From the NCBI GenBank assembly GCA_963699835.1, contig CAVOVJ010000006.1, positions 186,001-250,000 of the forward strand: DNA of 64,000 bases, given 5' to 3'. Under the pieces are notes generated by a model that ran no database searches, had not been told where the DNA came from, and saw only the letters and a list, made by a program, of their open reading frames with translations. Of the stretch, positions 27,217-37,887 are shown in pieces. The stretch is from BM003 sp963699835 (GTDB lineage Bacteria > Pseudomonadota > Gammaproteobacteria > Steroidobacterales > BM003). The first letter of the stretch is position 1. The number at the start of each line of letters is the position of its first letter. A program made the position numbers and the translations under genes.

Positions 27217-28083
27217 ATGGATGCGGTATCTGCAGGGTTGATGTTGACACTGAAAGTGTCGGTGTACGCCCTGATCATCGCGATAGGGATCGACGCGCGG
27301 CTCGCTGACCTCGCTTACCTGTGGCGGCGGCCGGCATTGTTGCTGCGGTCGCTGCTGGCAATGTATTTGCTGATTCCGTTGCTGGCGCTGACCGTGGCCA
27401 AGACGCTGACTTTGCCGGCCGGCGCGACGGTCGCGCTGCTGGTGCTCGCGGTCTCGGCCGGGGCACCGTTGCTGCCGCGCAAGCTGATGCACATCGGCGA
27501 CGGCGATTACATCTTTGGTCTCAGCGTGACATCGTCATTGCTCGCCATCGTGACCGTGCCGGTGTGGGTCGCAATCATCGGCGCGCAATTTGGCCGTGAC
27601 ATTGAGCTGGCGCCGATGCGAGTGGCCAGTGTGATAGTGTCGTCGTTTGTGGCTCCACTTGTGGCCGGCATGGTGCTGGGCCGATTGCTGGGTCAATACG
27701 CGGATCGCATTGGCGATGTGCTGATGTCTGTTGCCGGAATTGGGTTGAGTGGGTCGGCCCTGGTGCTGCTCGGGCTCAACTGGCATGTATTCGAGATCGC
27801 GGGGTGGAAGTTCATCGTTGCGCTTGTCGTCTTTGCCGCTTCCGCGCTGGCAATCGGACACCTTCTCGGCGGACCGGCGCCGCAGAACCGTACGGCTCTC
27901 GGGGTGGCCTGCGCAACCCGTCATGTGGGGATTGCGATCCTGTTGGCGTCGCTGGTTCCGGGACCGCGGATCGCGGTGCTCGTAGCGGGCTACTTCTTCG
28001 CCTCGATGCTGGTTTCCGTGCCGTATTTGCGCTGGCGCCGCAAGGTCGATCGCCGGTTGAACACCTCGGCCGCTGCTGACTGA
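27217..28083 (+). CDS. Bile acid:sodium symporter-type (BASS/SBF) transporter
   Basis: A 288-aa protein with about nine to ten membrane helices, normal for the family. Recognisable segments are LLRSLLAMYLLIPLLALTVA, LVLAVSAGAPLLPRKLM, GLSVTSSLLAIVTVPVWVAI and TALGVACATRHVGIAILLA, which contains the crossover-region charged and polar residues typical of SBF (PF01758) carriers. Substrates of bacterial members include organic acids. No frameshift is seen here although neighbouring genes are broken. It is convergent with the ACR3 gene. Confidence 0.82.
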   Translation: MDAVSAGLMLTLKVSVYALIIAIGIDARLADLAYLWRRPALLLRSLLAMYLLIPLLALTVAKTLTLPAGATVALLVLAVSAGAPLLPRKLMHIGDGDYIFGLSVTSSLLAIVTVPVWVAIIGAQFGRDIELAPMRVASVIVSSFVAPLVAGMVLGRLLGQYADRIGDVLMSVAGIGLSGSALVLLGLNWHVFEIAGWKFIVALVVFAASALAIGHLLGGPAPQNRTALGVACATRHVGIAILLASLVPGPRIAVLVAGYFFASMLVSVPYLRWRRKVDRRLNTSAAAD

Positions 28084-28212
28084 CCGGACGAAAAACGGGA
28101 GCCGGGGATTTGCTCCTGCCAGCCACTGCAGTACCCGGATTCCTGACGCCGGATGTGTTTGCACAAGACGCGCACGGGTGACTGCGATTCGAGGCTGGAT
28201 TGAATGCGAGGG

Positions 28213-29312
28213 TCAGACTCTGCCTGAGCGACGCTGTGCCCCGGCCTCGTACCAGCCGCGCGTTCGGTTCACGATGCGCACGACCGAGAGCATCACCGGG
28301 ACCTCGACCAGTACGCCGACGACGGTCGCTAGCGCCGCACCCGAGGAAAAACCGAACAGGCTGATCGCGGTGGCCACCGCGAGTTCGAAGAAGTTGCTGG
28401 CGCCGATCAGTGCCGAGGGCGCGGCGACACAGTGGGCGACGCCAAAACGCCGGTTGAGCAAGATAGGCCAGCCCGGAATTGAAATAGACCTGGATCAGGA
28501 TCGGTATCGCCAGCAGCAGGATAATCAGCGGTTGCCCCAGGATCTGTTCGCCCTGGAAACCGAACATCATCACCAGCGTCGCGAGAAGCGCCGACAGCGA
28601 CAGTGGATGCAACGCCGTCCAGCACACGCGGCAGTGCCGCCTCGCCGCCACGCGCCAGCAGGCGCCTGCGCCACCATTGTCCGAACAGCACCGGAGATTA
28701 CGATATACAGACACGACCGAGAGGAACAGGGTTTCCCACGGGACCGCTGATCGCCGACAGGCCGAGCAGAAGCCCGACAATCGGCGCAAATGCAAAAACC
28801 ATGATCGTGTCGTTGAGCGCAACCTGGCTCAGCGTGAAGTTGGCATCGCCGTCGGAAAGCCGGCTCCAGACGAAAACCATTGCCGTGCATGGCGCCGCGG
28901 CGAGGATGATCAGTCCGGCGATGTAGCTGTCGATCTGTTCGGCCGGCAGATACGGTGCGAACACGCCGCGGATGAATATCCAGCCGAGCAGCGCCATTGA
29001 AAACGGTTTGACCGCCCAGTTGACGAACAGGGTTACGCCGATGCCGCGCACGTGCTCGCGTAGGTTGCTCATGGCGCCGAAGTCGACCTTGAGCAGCATC
29101 GGGATGATCATCAGCCAGATCAGCGCCGCCATCGGGATGTTGACGTTGGCGATCTCGAGGCGGCCGATGAAGCGGAACGGGGCCGGGAAAAAATGGCCGA
29201 GCGCGATACCGGCGACGATGCACAGCGCCACCCACACGCTGAGATAGCGCTCGAACCCGCTCATCTCCGCCCCCGTCGCGCGTTTACCGGTGGTCTCGCA
29301 CTGGGCACTCAT
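28213..29312 (-). pseudogene. acr3: ACR3-type arsenite efflux transporter, five frameshifts
   Basis: The start MSAQCETTGKRATGAEMSGF (ATG 29312) and the following segments are ACR3: LPAEQIDSYIAGLIILAAAP, CTAMVFVWSRLSDGDANFTL and SQVALNDTIMVFAFAP. After about 28752 the frame moves five times, always consistent with one extra base. VPWETLFLSVV (about 28745-28720), LYIVIS, LFGQWWRRRLLARGGEAALP, LSALLATLVMMFGFQGEQIL and finally VAAPSALIGASNFFELAVA through VGVLVEVPVMLSV appear in successive frames. Joined, they give a complete ACR3 of about 360 aa. ACR3 exports As(OH)3; no arsR or arsenate reductase gene is adjacent. Whether this is a real pseudogene or consensus error is open. Confidence 0.85.
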
Positions 29313-29597
29313 TTCGGCCGGACTCCGTTTGTGAATAAGCCGGATTATAGGTGCAGCGCTGCCGGACCGGTGACTTCTTAGCGGGGGAATACGTCCGCTC
29401 GGGTGCAAGCTCCATGGTGGTTGGTATCCAGCCTGCACGGCTTCATCGGAGAAGGACGGGTGATTGCCCGGGAACAGGGTTGTCAATTGGGGATCGGCCC
29501 GGGGCGTATCGCGACGACCGCTGGAAGCGGCGCAGGCAACCGGCGTGCGAGCGGTTATAGTCGGTGTAACGAGACTGTCGACGGAGAAGATCTCGGT

Positions 29598-32500
29598 ATG
29601 GGTGTTCGCCGGGGATTACGCCTGATCGGGCGTGTGCTTGGCTGGCTGGGGCTGGTCCTGGTCGGCCTTTTTCTAGTGGTGCTGGTGCTTGCCTGGATCG
29701 GCATCCGCGTGCCGCTCGCGAGAATTGCGCCGGTGATCGAGCCCGTTGTCGAACAGACCCTCGATGCAGAGTTGAGCTTTGCTGAAGGCAGCTTTTTCGA
29801 GTTGTCCCTGCGTCCTGGCCTGTCCGTCGATCAGCTACGAATTGACGGTCCCGACATTGATCTGCAAGTGAGCCATTTCTCGGGCAATCTGCGGTTGCTG
29901 CCGCTGCTGCGCAGGCGGCTGAGCATCGGGCGTATCGCCGTTGAAGGCGCGCGCCTCGATTACATCCGACGGATAGGAGCGGAAAGCGAGCGGCACGGCG
30001 CGCGCGCTCAGACCAGGGAACGCGGCAACGCTATCCGTTCCTTGACGGTCGAAGAGATCGATTTCGATAATGTGTCCGCGGTAATCACCGATGCTGACAG
30101 TGGTGACCAGTGGCGCTTTGCCATAACCGATCTTGATCTTGAACTGCCGCAACCCGGTGAGCTTCAGGCCGAGCTTGCGGGTAGCTACCAGGACACCCCG
30201 TACAAGGCACAGATTCAGAGCCGGCGTGACAGGGAGGGGGCATGGTTGCTCGAGCGCCTCGTCGTGACCGGCCCCGCGAGCAGGCTGTTTGTAAGCAGCA
30301 GACTGAACACAGCGCCTTTGCGAGGCGACGGGAGGATGGAACTGGAGCTGACCAGCGAGGACGATTTCAGACGCTGGCTGGGCGACCGTGCCGCACCCCT
30401 CGCGCCGATGCGCTTCAAAGCCAGCGCCCGGTTTGCCGACAACAGGGGCCGGGTCGAGATCGAGCGTTTTTTGCTCGGCCCGGCGGAATTCAGCGGTGAT
30501 GCGGCACTCGATCTTTCGGGGAACCGTCCGAGTGCGCGGCTTGCATTACATTCTGATGGTTTCGATGCAGGTCCACTGCTGCTCGAAAGTGCGCCACCGC
30601 TGCCGGCAGCGGGCGATCAGGGCGCCGCGGTCGTTGCAACGAAAACCAATGAGGAGGCTGGGCGACGCGAGACAAGGGCCGCAAACGGGTCCACCGCTCG
30701 CCGAACTGGTCACGCCCTATCTCGAAGCGATGGAAGTCGATCTCGGGGTAAAGATCGACCGGATCGACGGTTTGACGGTGGATGTCGAATCGCTGTCGAT
30801 CGAAACCCGGCTCACCGAGGGACGACTCGATTTGCCCGTCAGCGTCGTGCTGGCCGACGTGCCCTTCGATGGCGATGTCCGCGTTCTGATCGATGGCCCG
30901 GAGGTCGTGTTCGAGAGCCAGCTGGAAGCGCCGCCGAGCGACATCGGCGGGCTGGCCAAGGCGTTTATGAATGCCGACAACGTTCGCGGACATCATGGTG
31001 GCCTCGAATATGTCGCTGGGTGCGCGCGGCACGACGTTGCGCGAGATGCTATCGCCGGGTTTCGCGCTGCGCGGGACATTGCGCGACTCGGCGCTCTTTT
31101 ACGGTGACCGGCCGGTCGGGTTCGAGCTGGCGAGCATGGATTTCTCCGCGGGCATGCTGGAAACGGGGAAAGCGTCGGCGCGCGGCGTTTTGCTGGGTCA
31201 GCCGTTTTCCGCCACTCTCGAGACAGTGCCGATTGCCCAGGTGTTGCGCCGCGAGGGCTCACGCATGCGGCTGGAAGTCGAGGCACGCGATACCCGCATC
31301 GTGCTCGATGGCAGTCTCGACAGCGGCACCGCCGGGCTCGAATTCGAACTGCAAAGCGAAGACCGGGAGGTACTGCGGGACTGGCTTGGCATCGAGCTGT
31401 CGCGGACCGTGCCGGTGACCCTGGCCGGGCGGGTAACGCGTGAGGCCGAGCGGCTCCATTTCGTGATCGAGCCGCTGCAACTGGGACGCAGCAGCGTGTC
31501 GGTGGATGCCTACACGTCGGGGCCAAACGATGACTACAAATTAAGAGCGAGGGTGCGTGGCAAACAAATCGATCTGCAGGAATGGGTCGAAGTTATGGCT
31601 GGGGCCGAGGACCAGAAAGCGGTAGGGGCATCACGCGGTGGCGGTGTGCGCCTTGATATCCCGATACTGCCGAGTGATTACCGGATTCTCGATGCTGATT
31701 TCGATCTTGCGGTCGACGATCTCAGTTATGACGCGCTGCGTTTCGACACAGTGCGACTGATCGGTCGCAGCCGTGGCGGACGGATCCAGCGCGGCAATCT
31801 GAACGTCGAATCGCCATACGGCGCGTTCGATGGTGAACTGACCATCGATCTGGCCTCCAGCCGGCCCGAGATCGCGTTACAGGCCGAAGCACGGCCGATG
31901 CGGCTTGGCAGTTTGCTGACTGATCTGGGTGTCTTCGACAGCGCGTTGATGGAGGCGCAGTCGGCCAGCATTCGTTTCTCTGTTGCCGGTCAGACCGCTA
32001 ACGAGATGATGCGGAGCATCGACACCGAGTTTCTGCTGCGAAATGGCGTCTGGGATATGCTGCCTGACGTCGGGCTGATCGCGCGGTTCGACGAAGCAAG
32101 GTTTGTCGCTCGCGGTTCGGAGCCGATCCGCATCGATATCGCTGGGGACATTGACGGGCAGCCGATGCGTTTCGATATCGAGATGACCGCACTGGCCAAA
32201 GTCGTCGAGGAACACGCCGCTACCCTGCAACTCGCGGCCGCGCTCGGGAGATTTGCGGTTCGAGACTGCACTGGCAGGGGCGCTGCCGCTCGGTTCGGAG
32301 GCCTCGACGATAAGCTGTGCTGATGGAGAGCCCGGGGCTCGACGAGCTGAACGAACTGCTCGGCCTCGACCTTCCGCCGTGGGGGCCGATCCATGTTTCC
32401 GGGGAGCTGACCCATCGGGCCGGCAATCTATTCGATGCCCGATGCGCGCGTCGTCGTGGGGGCCTCGGAACTGCTCGGACGGATGAGCCTCGATGTTCGG

Positions 32501-33540
32501 GATCGCCCCGAGCTGGTGGCAACTTTCACGGCACCGCTGGTGCAACTCGACGATTTCCGCAGTCCGGGCTGGCGCGTCGGGCAGGGCACCGGGAGACGGC
32601 CGAGGCCAATGCCGAAACTCACCGCGGACGCCGACGCGCAGGGAGAGGCCGTGCTGTCGCAAAAGGCCTTCGAGAGTGTCGATGCATCTCTTCACCCTGG
32701 AGGTCGTCGAGGTCCGCAGCGGCGATGACCGCCTGGGTGCCGGGCAGCATCGTGCGCAGCTTAAGGATGGCGTATTCGATCTGTCACGACTCGGGCTCGA
32801 GCTGCCGGGCGGCGACATGGAAGCACGTGCCCGCATGCAGTGGCGCGACAGCGAACGCTTAAATGCGCATGTCGAGCTGGATGTCGATCAGCTGGACTAC
32901 GGGGTGCTGGCGCGGCGCAGGAACCCGGAATCGACGATGAACGGGATGTTCAGCCTGTTCGCCCGCCTCGACGCTGATTACGTTGCGAATCGCGGTCTGA
33001 TGTCGGGCGCGTCCGGAGCGATCGTGTTTGGCGTGTGGCCGGAGGACTTCAAGTCGGGAATTTTCGACCTGTGGGCGATCGGTCTTGCCAATGCACTGCT
33101 GCCAAAGCTCGACACGGAAAAGGCGTCGCGGTCAATTGCATTGTTGGCGGCTTCAATCTGGACGGCGGCTTGCTGGAGGAACGCATTATTTTTGCCGATA
33201 CCTCGCGAATCCAGGCTTCCGGCGAGATCGATGCCGAACTTCAGTACCCGCGCAGCTCGATGCGCGACTGGTGCCGAACGCCAAACGGGCACAGATTTTT
33301 TCCTTTGCGGCACCGGTTACGGTTGACGGCAAATTCGACGATTACAGTATCGGGATACGCGCGCGCGACCTGGTGGCGACGATATTCCGCTTCATCGCCA
33401 GTCCGGTCGTCGCACCGATAAGGTGGATGACCGAGGACCCGATTCCGCGCGATGGTGTTGCTGCCTGTGAGCAGGCGTGGCAGACCAATATCGGCGCCAG
33501 CGCGGCCTCCGCCGATCGCGCCGCGACGGAGTCGGATTGA
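29598..33540 (+). pseudogene. AsmA-like envelope protein, about eight frameshifts
   Basis: One N-terminal membrane helix (RVLGWLGLVLVGLFLVVLVLA) is followed by a very long beta-rich periplasmic part, about 1,300 residues if joined. AsmA features are LSFAEGSFFELSLRPGLSVD near the N terminus, and at the C terminus LLPKLDTEKAS, NCIVGGFNLDGGLLEERI, PVTVDGKFDDYSIGIRARD and SPVVAPIRWM. The frame changes near 30.67, 30.98, 32.25, 32.31, 32.44, 32.69, 33.14 and 33.27 kb. The first six fit one extra base, the last two one missing base. AsmA-family proteins are thought to move phospholipids between the membranes. Coding content between the shifts is intact and free of stops. Confidence 0.72.
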
Positions 33541-33592
33541 TCCGGGTCCAGGCCACCATTGCGCAGGCGCTGACCAATACCCCGGACTGCCA

Positions 33593-34108
33593 TTACAGGT
33601 CGGCGCTATTTCCGCCGCGGGTGAAGAATAACGAGCGGAATTCCTTGGCGCCGATCTTGGCGCTGACCTCCGTAGTCGCGCAGTAAACAAAAAGCCCGAA
33701 AACGAGCCAGATATGCACGGCAAGAAACTGGGTCCAAACGAGTTCGTGGTAGACACGTGCGTTGGCAGTTGCGATGTTGCCGGTGTCGATCCACGCCGGT
33801 ACCAGTTCCTCGAGATACTGAACAATCGCCACCAGAAAGCTGTACAAGAATGTACGCCAGAGTGTGGGGTAGATGAGGGGTTTATCGGCAAATGATTTCA
33901 TCGTCGGCAGCGTATCCGCAATCAGAATAACTTTGGCCACTACCAGGGCCAGAATCGTCGCGGTTGCCGAGTGCGACAATGGAATCGAATGCTCGCTCAG
34001 AATCAGATTCTTGGTCATCGATACAAGATGGAAGAGAATCAGGAAGAAAATTGTCGCCGGCAGGATCTCCCTGACTTCACGGCCAATAAATCTGAAAAAT
34101 TTTGACAT
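33593..34108 (-). CDS. Small four-helix membrane protein, unknown
   Basis: A 171-aa protein starting MSKFFRFIGREVREILPATI at 34108. Four hydrophobic segments are visible: ILPATIFFLILFHLVSMT, ATATILALVVAKVILI, TLWRTFLYSFLVAIVQYLEEL and FLAVHIWLVFGLFVYC. There is no signal peptide and no known family that I can name. It follows hemG-like coding sequence on the same strand (124-base gap). The charged segments next to the helices suggest an integral inner membrane protein. The frame is intact, unlike the genes on both sides. Confidence 0.75.
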   Translation of the reverse strand: MSKFFRFIGREVREILPATIFFLILFHLVSMTKNLILSEHSIPLSHSATATILALVVAKVILIADTLPTMKSFADKPLIYPTLWRTFLYSFLVAIVQYLEELVPAWIDTGNIATANARVYHELVWTQFLAVHIWLVFGLFVYCATTEVSAKIGAKEFRSLFFTRGGNSADL

Positions 34109-34232
34109 GGTTGCGGTTTCCTCAGTGCCGGTTTGTGCTCGCGGGCGGGCTTCCGTCAGCGGTACTGGAATTTGCCCCAGATTTCGTCGGACGATGGATG
34201 GCAGGTGAAATACGACGCAGCGCTGACGGTTC

Positions 34233-35572
34233 TCAGGCGGCTCCGGATGCAGCGATTTGTTCGGCAAGTTCGCGGCCGTTACGGACGCAGTCATTCATGG
34301 CTATACCGCGATAGGCGTTGCAGTTCAGATGCAGACCCGGCGACCGCGCCAGGCGATCGAAGATCTTGTCGACGTGAGCAATGTGACCGACGGGATAACT
34401 CGGAATGCCGCGTTCCCAGCGTTTCAGGAAAACCGCATCCGGGGTCGCTGTCGATACCCATTGTGTTGGCGATGCCCTCGCGGGCTTTCGCGATCAGTGT
34501 CGCGTCGTCGAGCTCGAGCATCTCCGGATTGCGTTGTCCGCCGAGCATTACCCGCAACGTTTTGCCGCCGCCGCTCGCCCGGTCCGGGAAAATGCTGCTG
34601 TCCCACAACACTCCGAGGACCGGCTGCCGCGCAGTGGTGGTTGTCAGCAGACCGAAGCCGTCCAGCGGGTGGTCCAGATTGTCAAAACCCAGCCCGACGA
34701 CCGCCGTGGGGGAGTAGTTGATGGCGGCCAGCCCGGCAGCTAATTCGTCATCGACCCGTGCAAGCATTTCAGCTGCCGCGTACGGCTGGGCGCAGACGAC
34801 GACCTGGTCAAACGCGGCTGCACCAGACGCCGAATGCACGAGATAGCCGCTGCCCTGAGGTTCGATCGCATCGACACCTTCGCCGAGGCGCCAGTCGGCG
34901 TCGACAACACCATGCAGATGCTCGACGAACGTGCTGACACCGCGTTTGAAACTCATCAGTATGCCGCCGGGCCCGGCCTCTTTTTTGCGTTTGGCCATCA
35001 TGCCGCGGAACAGGCCGCCGTATTCCTTCTCGAGGCTGACGACGAGGGGAAAGGCGGCGTTGACGGAGATCTTGGCCGGGGTCGAGGCGTAGATTCCGGC
35101 GACCATTGCGTCGAGAAATACGTCGGTAAAGCCCTTGCCGACCCGGCGGTAACCGAACTGCTGCAGCGTTTCCTCGCTCTCCTCGCGCCGCCGCGGCACA
35201 AAGTACTCACCGGCAACCCGGAGCTTTCTGCCCCAGCGTAATCAATTTGGACTTCAGGAACAGGGGCGGGGACTCCGGTAAACGATGCAGAGAGTCGGTA
35301 TAGATGAAACGCTTGCGCGCGAGGTCGGAACTCGGCAGCAGAAGCTCGCTGGCGCCACTGTCCTCGACCAGTTGCATGCTGGCCGGCTTATTGGTGAGAA
35401 AACCGTTGCCGCCGGCCTCGAAAAGGAAGCCGTCAACGGCAACGGTCTGCATCGTTCCGCCCGGGCGCTCCCCCGGGTCGTAGATCACAAGTTCCCAGTC
35501 GGGGCGCGCGCGTTGGATGTAGAACGCCGTGGTGAGGCCGCTGATGCCGGCCCCTGCGATTGCTATTTTCAT
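34233..35572 (-). CDS. hemG: Protoporphyrinogen oxidase (FAD-dependent, HemY/PPO type), two frameshifts
   Basis: The N terminus IAIAGAGISGLTTAFYIQRA is the FAD Rossmann motif, followed by ERPGGTMQTVAVDGFLFEAG and NGFLTNKPA, typical of PPO. The frame shifts near 35225: joining gives QKLRVAGEYFVPRRREESEE, the usual next segment. It shifts again near 34440: GIDSDPDAVFLKRWERGIPS then follows, and the gene runs to TGA at 34233-34235 with the conserved tail LNCNAYRGIAMNDCVRNGRE. Both shifts fit one extra base. The enzyme oxidises protoporphyrinogen IX in heme synthesis. Joined length is about 446 aa, normal for the family. No other heme gene is in the window. Confidence 0.85.
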
Positions 35573-35582
35573 TGCCGCGATT

Positions 35583-37106
35583 CTACGTTGGTCGAACGTC
35601 GGTGCAATACGGGTATGCCACCGAGCAGGTGACCATGCAAGATCTTATTCGCCAAGACCGGTGAAGCGCAGCTATGCGCTGGTCCATGTAATCCCAGAAC
35701 GGATTCCAGCGTTGCCGCAACATGTCGGCACTGGTCAGCGCGAGAGTGCCGCGTTCGCCGCGCAGCGCGAGGTTGCCGAGCTGCACATGGGCGGCGTTCT
35801 TAATGGTCTCGCCGCCGTACAGCGGATCGTTTCGCGGAAAAGGAAGAGCAATGTGGGTCAGAGAGAAAATACTCAACGGCCAACGCATGTCGCTGGGCAT
35901 GCGGGTCAATTCGTTGCTGCCGGCATCCTTGTGGATGATCTGCAGCTTATCCGTGGACGCGTCGGCATTTGCCAGCACCGTGACCGAGAATGGCAACTCC
36001 CGATCGGCCAGCAATTCGGTTAGCCGCGCCCGCGGGTCGTTTGCGAGAAGTTCCTCGAACACGACCTGGCGGTTGATATCGAACAACACCAGTTCGTTGC
36101 CGTTAGCGGGTAACTGGTCGAACAGGCCCAGGATCAGCTCCGGAGTCGAAACGGTTGCATCGACTGCCGATTGAAACGCGAGTACGGGGGGGAACCTGGA
36201 CAGCAAAGGCTGCAGTTCGGGGTCGGCAAAATTCTTGCGGATCTCCACCGTCAACCTGAACGCCTGGTCTCCGGCATTAATGGCAAAAGAGCCGTATTTG
36301 AAGGGATCGTACTCGGGCTGGGTGCCGGCCCATGCCAGTTTCTCCACGCGCAACAACCATCCGAGGCGGGCCTGCCAGACCGCGAACGCTGCGGCCGGGC
36401 TGACCCCAATTGCAGGCGAGACCAGGATCAGGCCGTCTACTTCGGGCAGCGCCGGGTCGAGCAGGCTCTGCTGCGCGTACTGCACGGACAGCGCACCGCC
36501 ATTGGAGTAGCCGATCAGGTAAATGGGCTTGTCGCCGACCACGCCCTTCATGTGTTTGACGGCGATACGAACGGCAGCGGCCATGTCTTGCCAACGCGCG
36601 GTAACCAGGCCCGATGGCACCGTGCCGTGACCGGGAATTCTCAGGCCCACGACGTGAGCGCCGCGCGCGTGCAGGGACTTGCCGAAATGACGCAGGCTGT
36701 AGGGCGAATCCGACATCCCATGCAACAGCAGGACCCCGGCGGCCGGTGACTGCTGGTGCAGTTCGAAGGTGCGATTCCAGTCCTGTGGCCAGCGGTCGGG
36801 GTTTGACTTGCTGCCAGGGTCGAAGCGACGGATTCTGCCACGGTCTTCCGGAGTCAGCCGGTCTACGACCTCGGTTTTCACCTGCCGGAAGACCGCTTTT
36901 TCTATTTCGAGGTAGTCGGCGAGGGTGGTGGCGCCCGAGTCCGCGGTGTATTCGGCCGTCATCCTCGCCTCGTGCCATACCCGCAGATCCGGGCGCGCGT
37001 TGACGTAGGCGACATAGGCGCCCAGGATCGCGACCACGGCGCCGATGCTCATGTAAGCGGCCGCAATAAGCAGGTTTTTTAGGGTTTTTTTGGCGAATTG
37101 TTTCAT
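35583..37106 (-). CDS. Membrane-anchored alpha/beta hydrolase
   Basis: A protein of about 507 aa starting MKQFAKKTLKN at 37106, with one N-terminal membrane helix (IAAAYMSIGAVVAILGAYVAYV). The hydrolase domain begins near GVLLLHGMSDSPYSLRHFGK. The nucleophile elbow is GYSNGG (GxSxG form) and the lid/acid region includes PPVLAFQSAVDATVS. The C-terminal HKDAGSNELTRMPSD may hold the His. It resembles serine aminopeptidase/lysophospholipase-type hydrolases; the substrate is unknown. The end is uncertain. Removing one base near 35672 would end the protein at LRFTGLGE (TAA 35645-35647) instead of the 29-residue tail to 35583. Confidence 0.78.
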   Translation of the reverse strand: MKQFAKKTLKNLLIAAAYMSIGAVVAILGAYVAYVNARPDLRVWHEARMTAEYTADSGATTLADYLEIEKAVFRQVKTEVVDRLTPEDRGRIRRFDPGSKSNPDRWPQDWNRTFELHQQSPAAGVLLLHGMSDSPYSLRHFGKSLHARGAHVVGLRIPGHGTVPSGLVTARWQDMAAAVRIAVKHMKGVVGDKPIYLIGYSNGGALSVQYAQQSLLDPALPEVDGLILVSPAIGVSPAAAFAVWQARLGWLLRVEKLAWAGTQPEYDPFKYGSFAINAGDQAFRLTVEIRKNFADPELQPLLSRFPPVLAFQSAVDATVSTPELILGLFDQLPANGNELVLFDINRQVVFEELLANDPRARLTELLADRELPFSVTVLANADASTDKLQIIHKDAGSNELTRMPSDMRWPLSIFSLTHIALPFPRNDPLYGGETIKNAAHVQLGNLALRGERGTLALTSADMLRQRWNPFWDYMDQRIAALHRSWRIRSCMVTCSVAYPYCTDVRPT

Positions 37107-37573
37107 GCCGGTTTTCTCCGCGCTTCGGAGCCCGGTATCGGGCCGCCGAGACGCCATGGTCGCCCGCCTGGGGCTGGCGCAAACTTTTCAAACTAGGCAG
37201 TTAGCCGCGTTTGTCAAGCGAAAATGGACATTATCTGAGCTATTTCGACCGGATCGGCTATCAATTCGCGGCGTCGTGGTTTACCATGCGGCCGGATTTT
37301 CTTTCAGGGCGTTGGTGCTGGCGCTCGGGTCGGGAAAGGCAACTGCCACTACTGGCGCACGAGCCGCGGGGACCGCGACACACGCGGATACACGCTTCGT
37401 TGTATCTCACCCCTACTGATGACAGATCGTGTTGTCATGCTCGGCGCGAGTCTTGCACGCACCGGTATTTGCGACCGCGCACCGAATGCATGGACACGAT
37501 TTGTCGTGTGGCGGGGTCAAGCGGCCGCGCGCGAATTTGCTTGCAACGCCCGACCGCGTACCAGGGATAAAGA
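37107..37573. other. Divergent intergenic region
   Basis: About 470 bases between the alpha/beta hydrolase gene and the small 92-aa gene. I see no supported gene. It contains a sigma70-like promoter reading leftward, listed separately. No clear promoter is seen rightward; GGGATAAAGA precedes ATG 37574. Confidence 0.5.
37190..37217 (-). promoter_or_regulatory. Candidate sigma70 promoter for the alpha/beta hydrolase
   Basis: On the minus strand a perfect TTGACA (37217-37212) is followed by a 16-base spacer and TAGTTT (37195-37190). The hydrolase start is about 85 bases downstream. Confidence 0.4.
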
Positions 37574-37852
37574 ATGACAAAGACAGCAGAGCAGATCAAA
37601 GACAAGTCCGCTAATGACGATTCTTTCCGCATAGAGTCGATTTCCAAATCCGACCCGCCCGACGGCGCCGAAAAAGACAACTGGTATCGCTACGTCATCA
37701 TCCAGGGCGGCAATACGATTGTGGGGCATCGTCCGGGTAGTCTGCGCAGCGTCACCCAGGCGGTGGACGAGGTCGTGGGTCGTCTCAACGAAAGGCGGTT
37801 TGGCAAACGCGGCCGCGTTCATCTCACGTCCAGCCCGAAAAAACGCGGCTGA
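37574..37852 (+). CDS. Conserved small protein, 92 aa
   Basis: The product has a disordered charged N terminus and a compact C-terminal part, WYRYVIIQGGNTIVGHRPGS then VTQAVDEVVGRLNERRFGKR. I recall similar proteins in gammaproteobacteria as small conserved hypotheticals, but I cannot name a family. The Arg/Lys-rich C terminus suggests nucleic acid binding (composition only). A GGGATAAAGA sequence precedes the ATG. It is convergent with the cyclase-like gene. Confidence 0.7.
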   Translation: MTKTAEQIKDKSANDDSFRIESISKSDPPDGAEKDNWYRYVIIQGGNTIVGHRPGSLRSVTQAVDEVVGRLNERRFGKRGRVHLTSSPKKRG

Positions 37853-37861
37853 TTGCCGCCC

Positions 37862-37886
37862 GTCGGGCAGGCAAGCCTGACGCCCG
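37862..37886. terminator. Candidate bidirectional hairpin between convergent genes
   Basis: CAGGC (37868-37872), AA, GCCTG (37875-37879), extended by GGG/CCC with a bulge. It lies between two convergent stops. The T-run after it is weak (CGTTTAG), so the call is tentative. Confidence 0.3.
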
Positions 37887-37887
37887 T

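Noticed and set aside
28213..33540. Programmed frameshifting in ACR3 and the AsmA-like gene
   Set aside because: Too many shifts at unrelated sequences, mostly in the same direction, with no slippery site and stem-loop. Error or mutation is far more likely.
23000..37000. Prophage or integrated island
   Set aside because: No integrase, transposase, phage structural gene, tRNA or direct repeat is visible; genes are ordinary chromosomal types.
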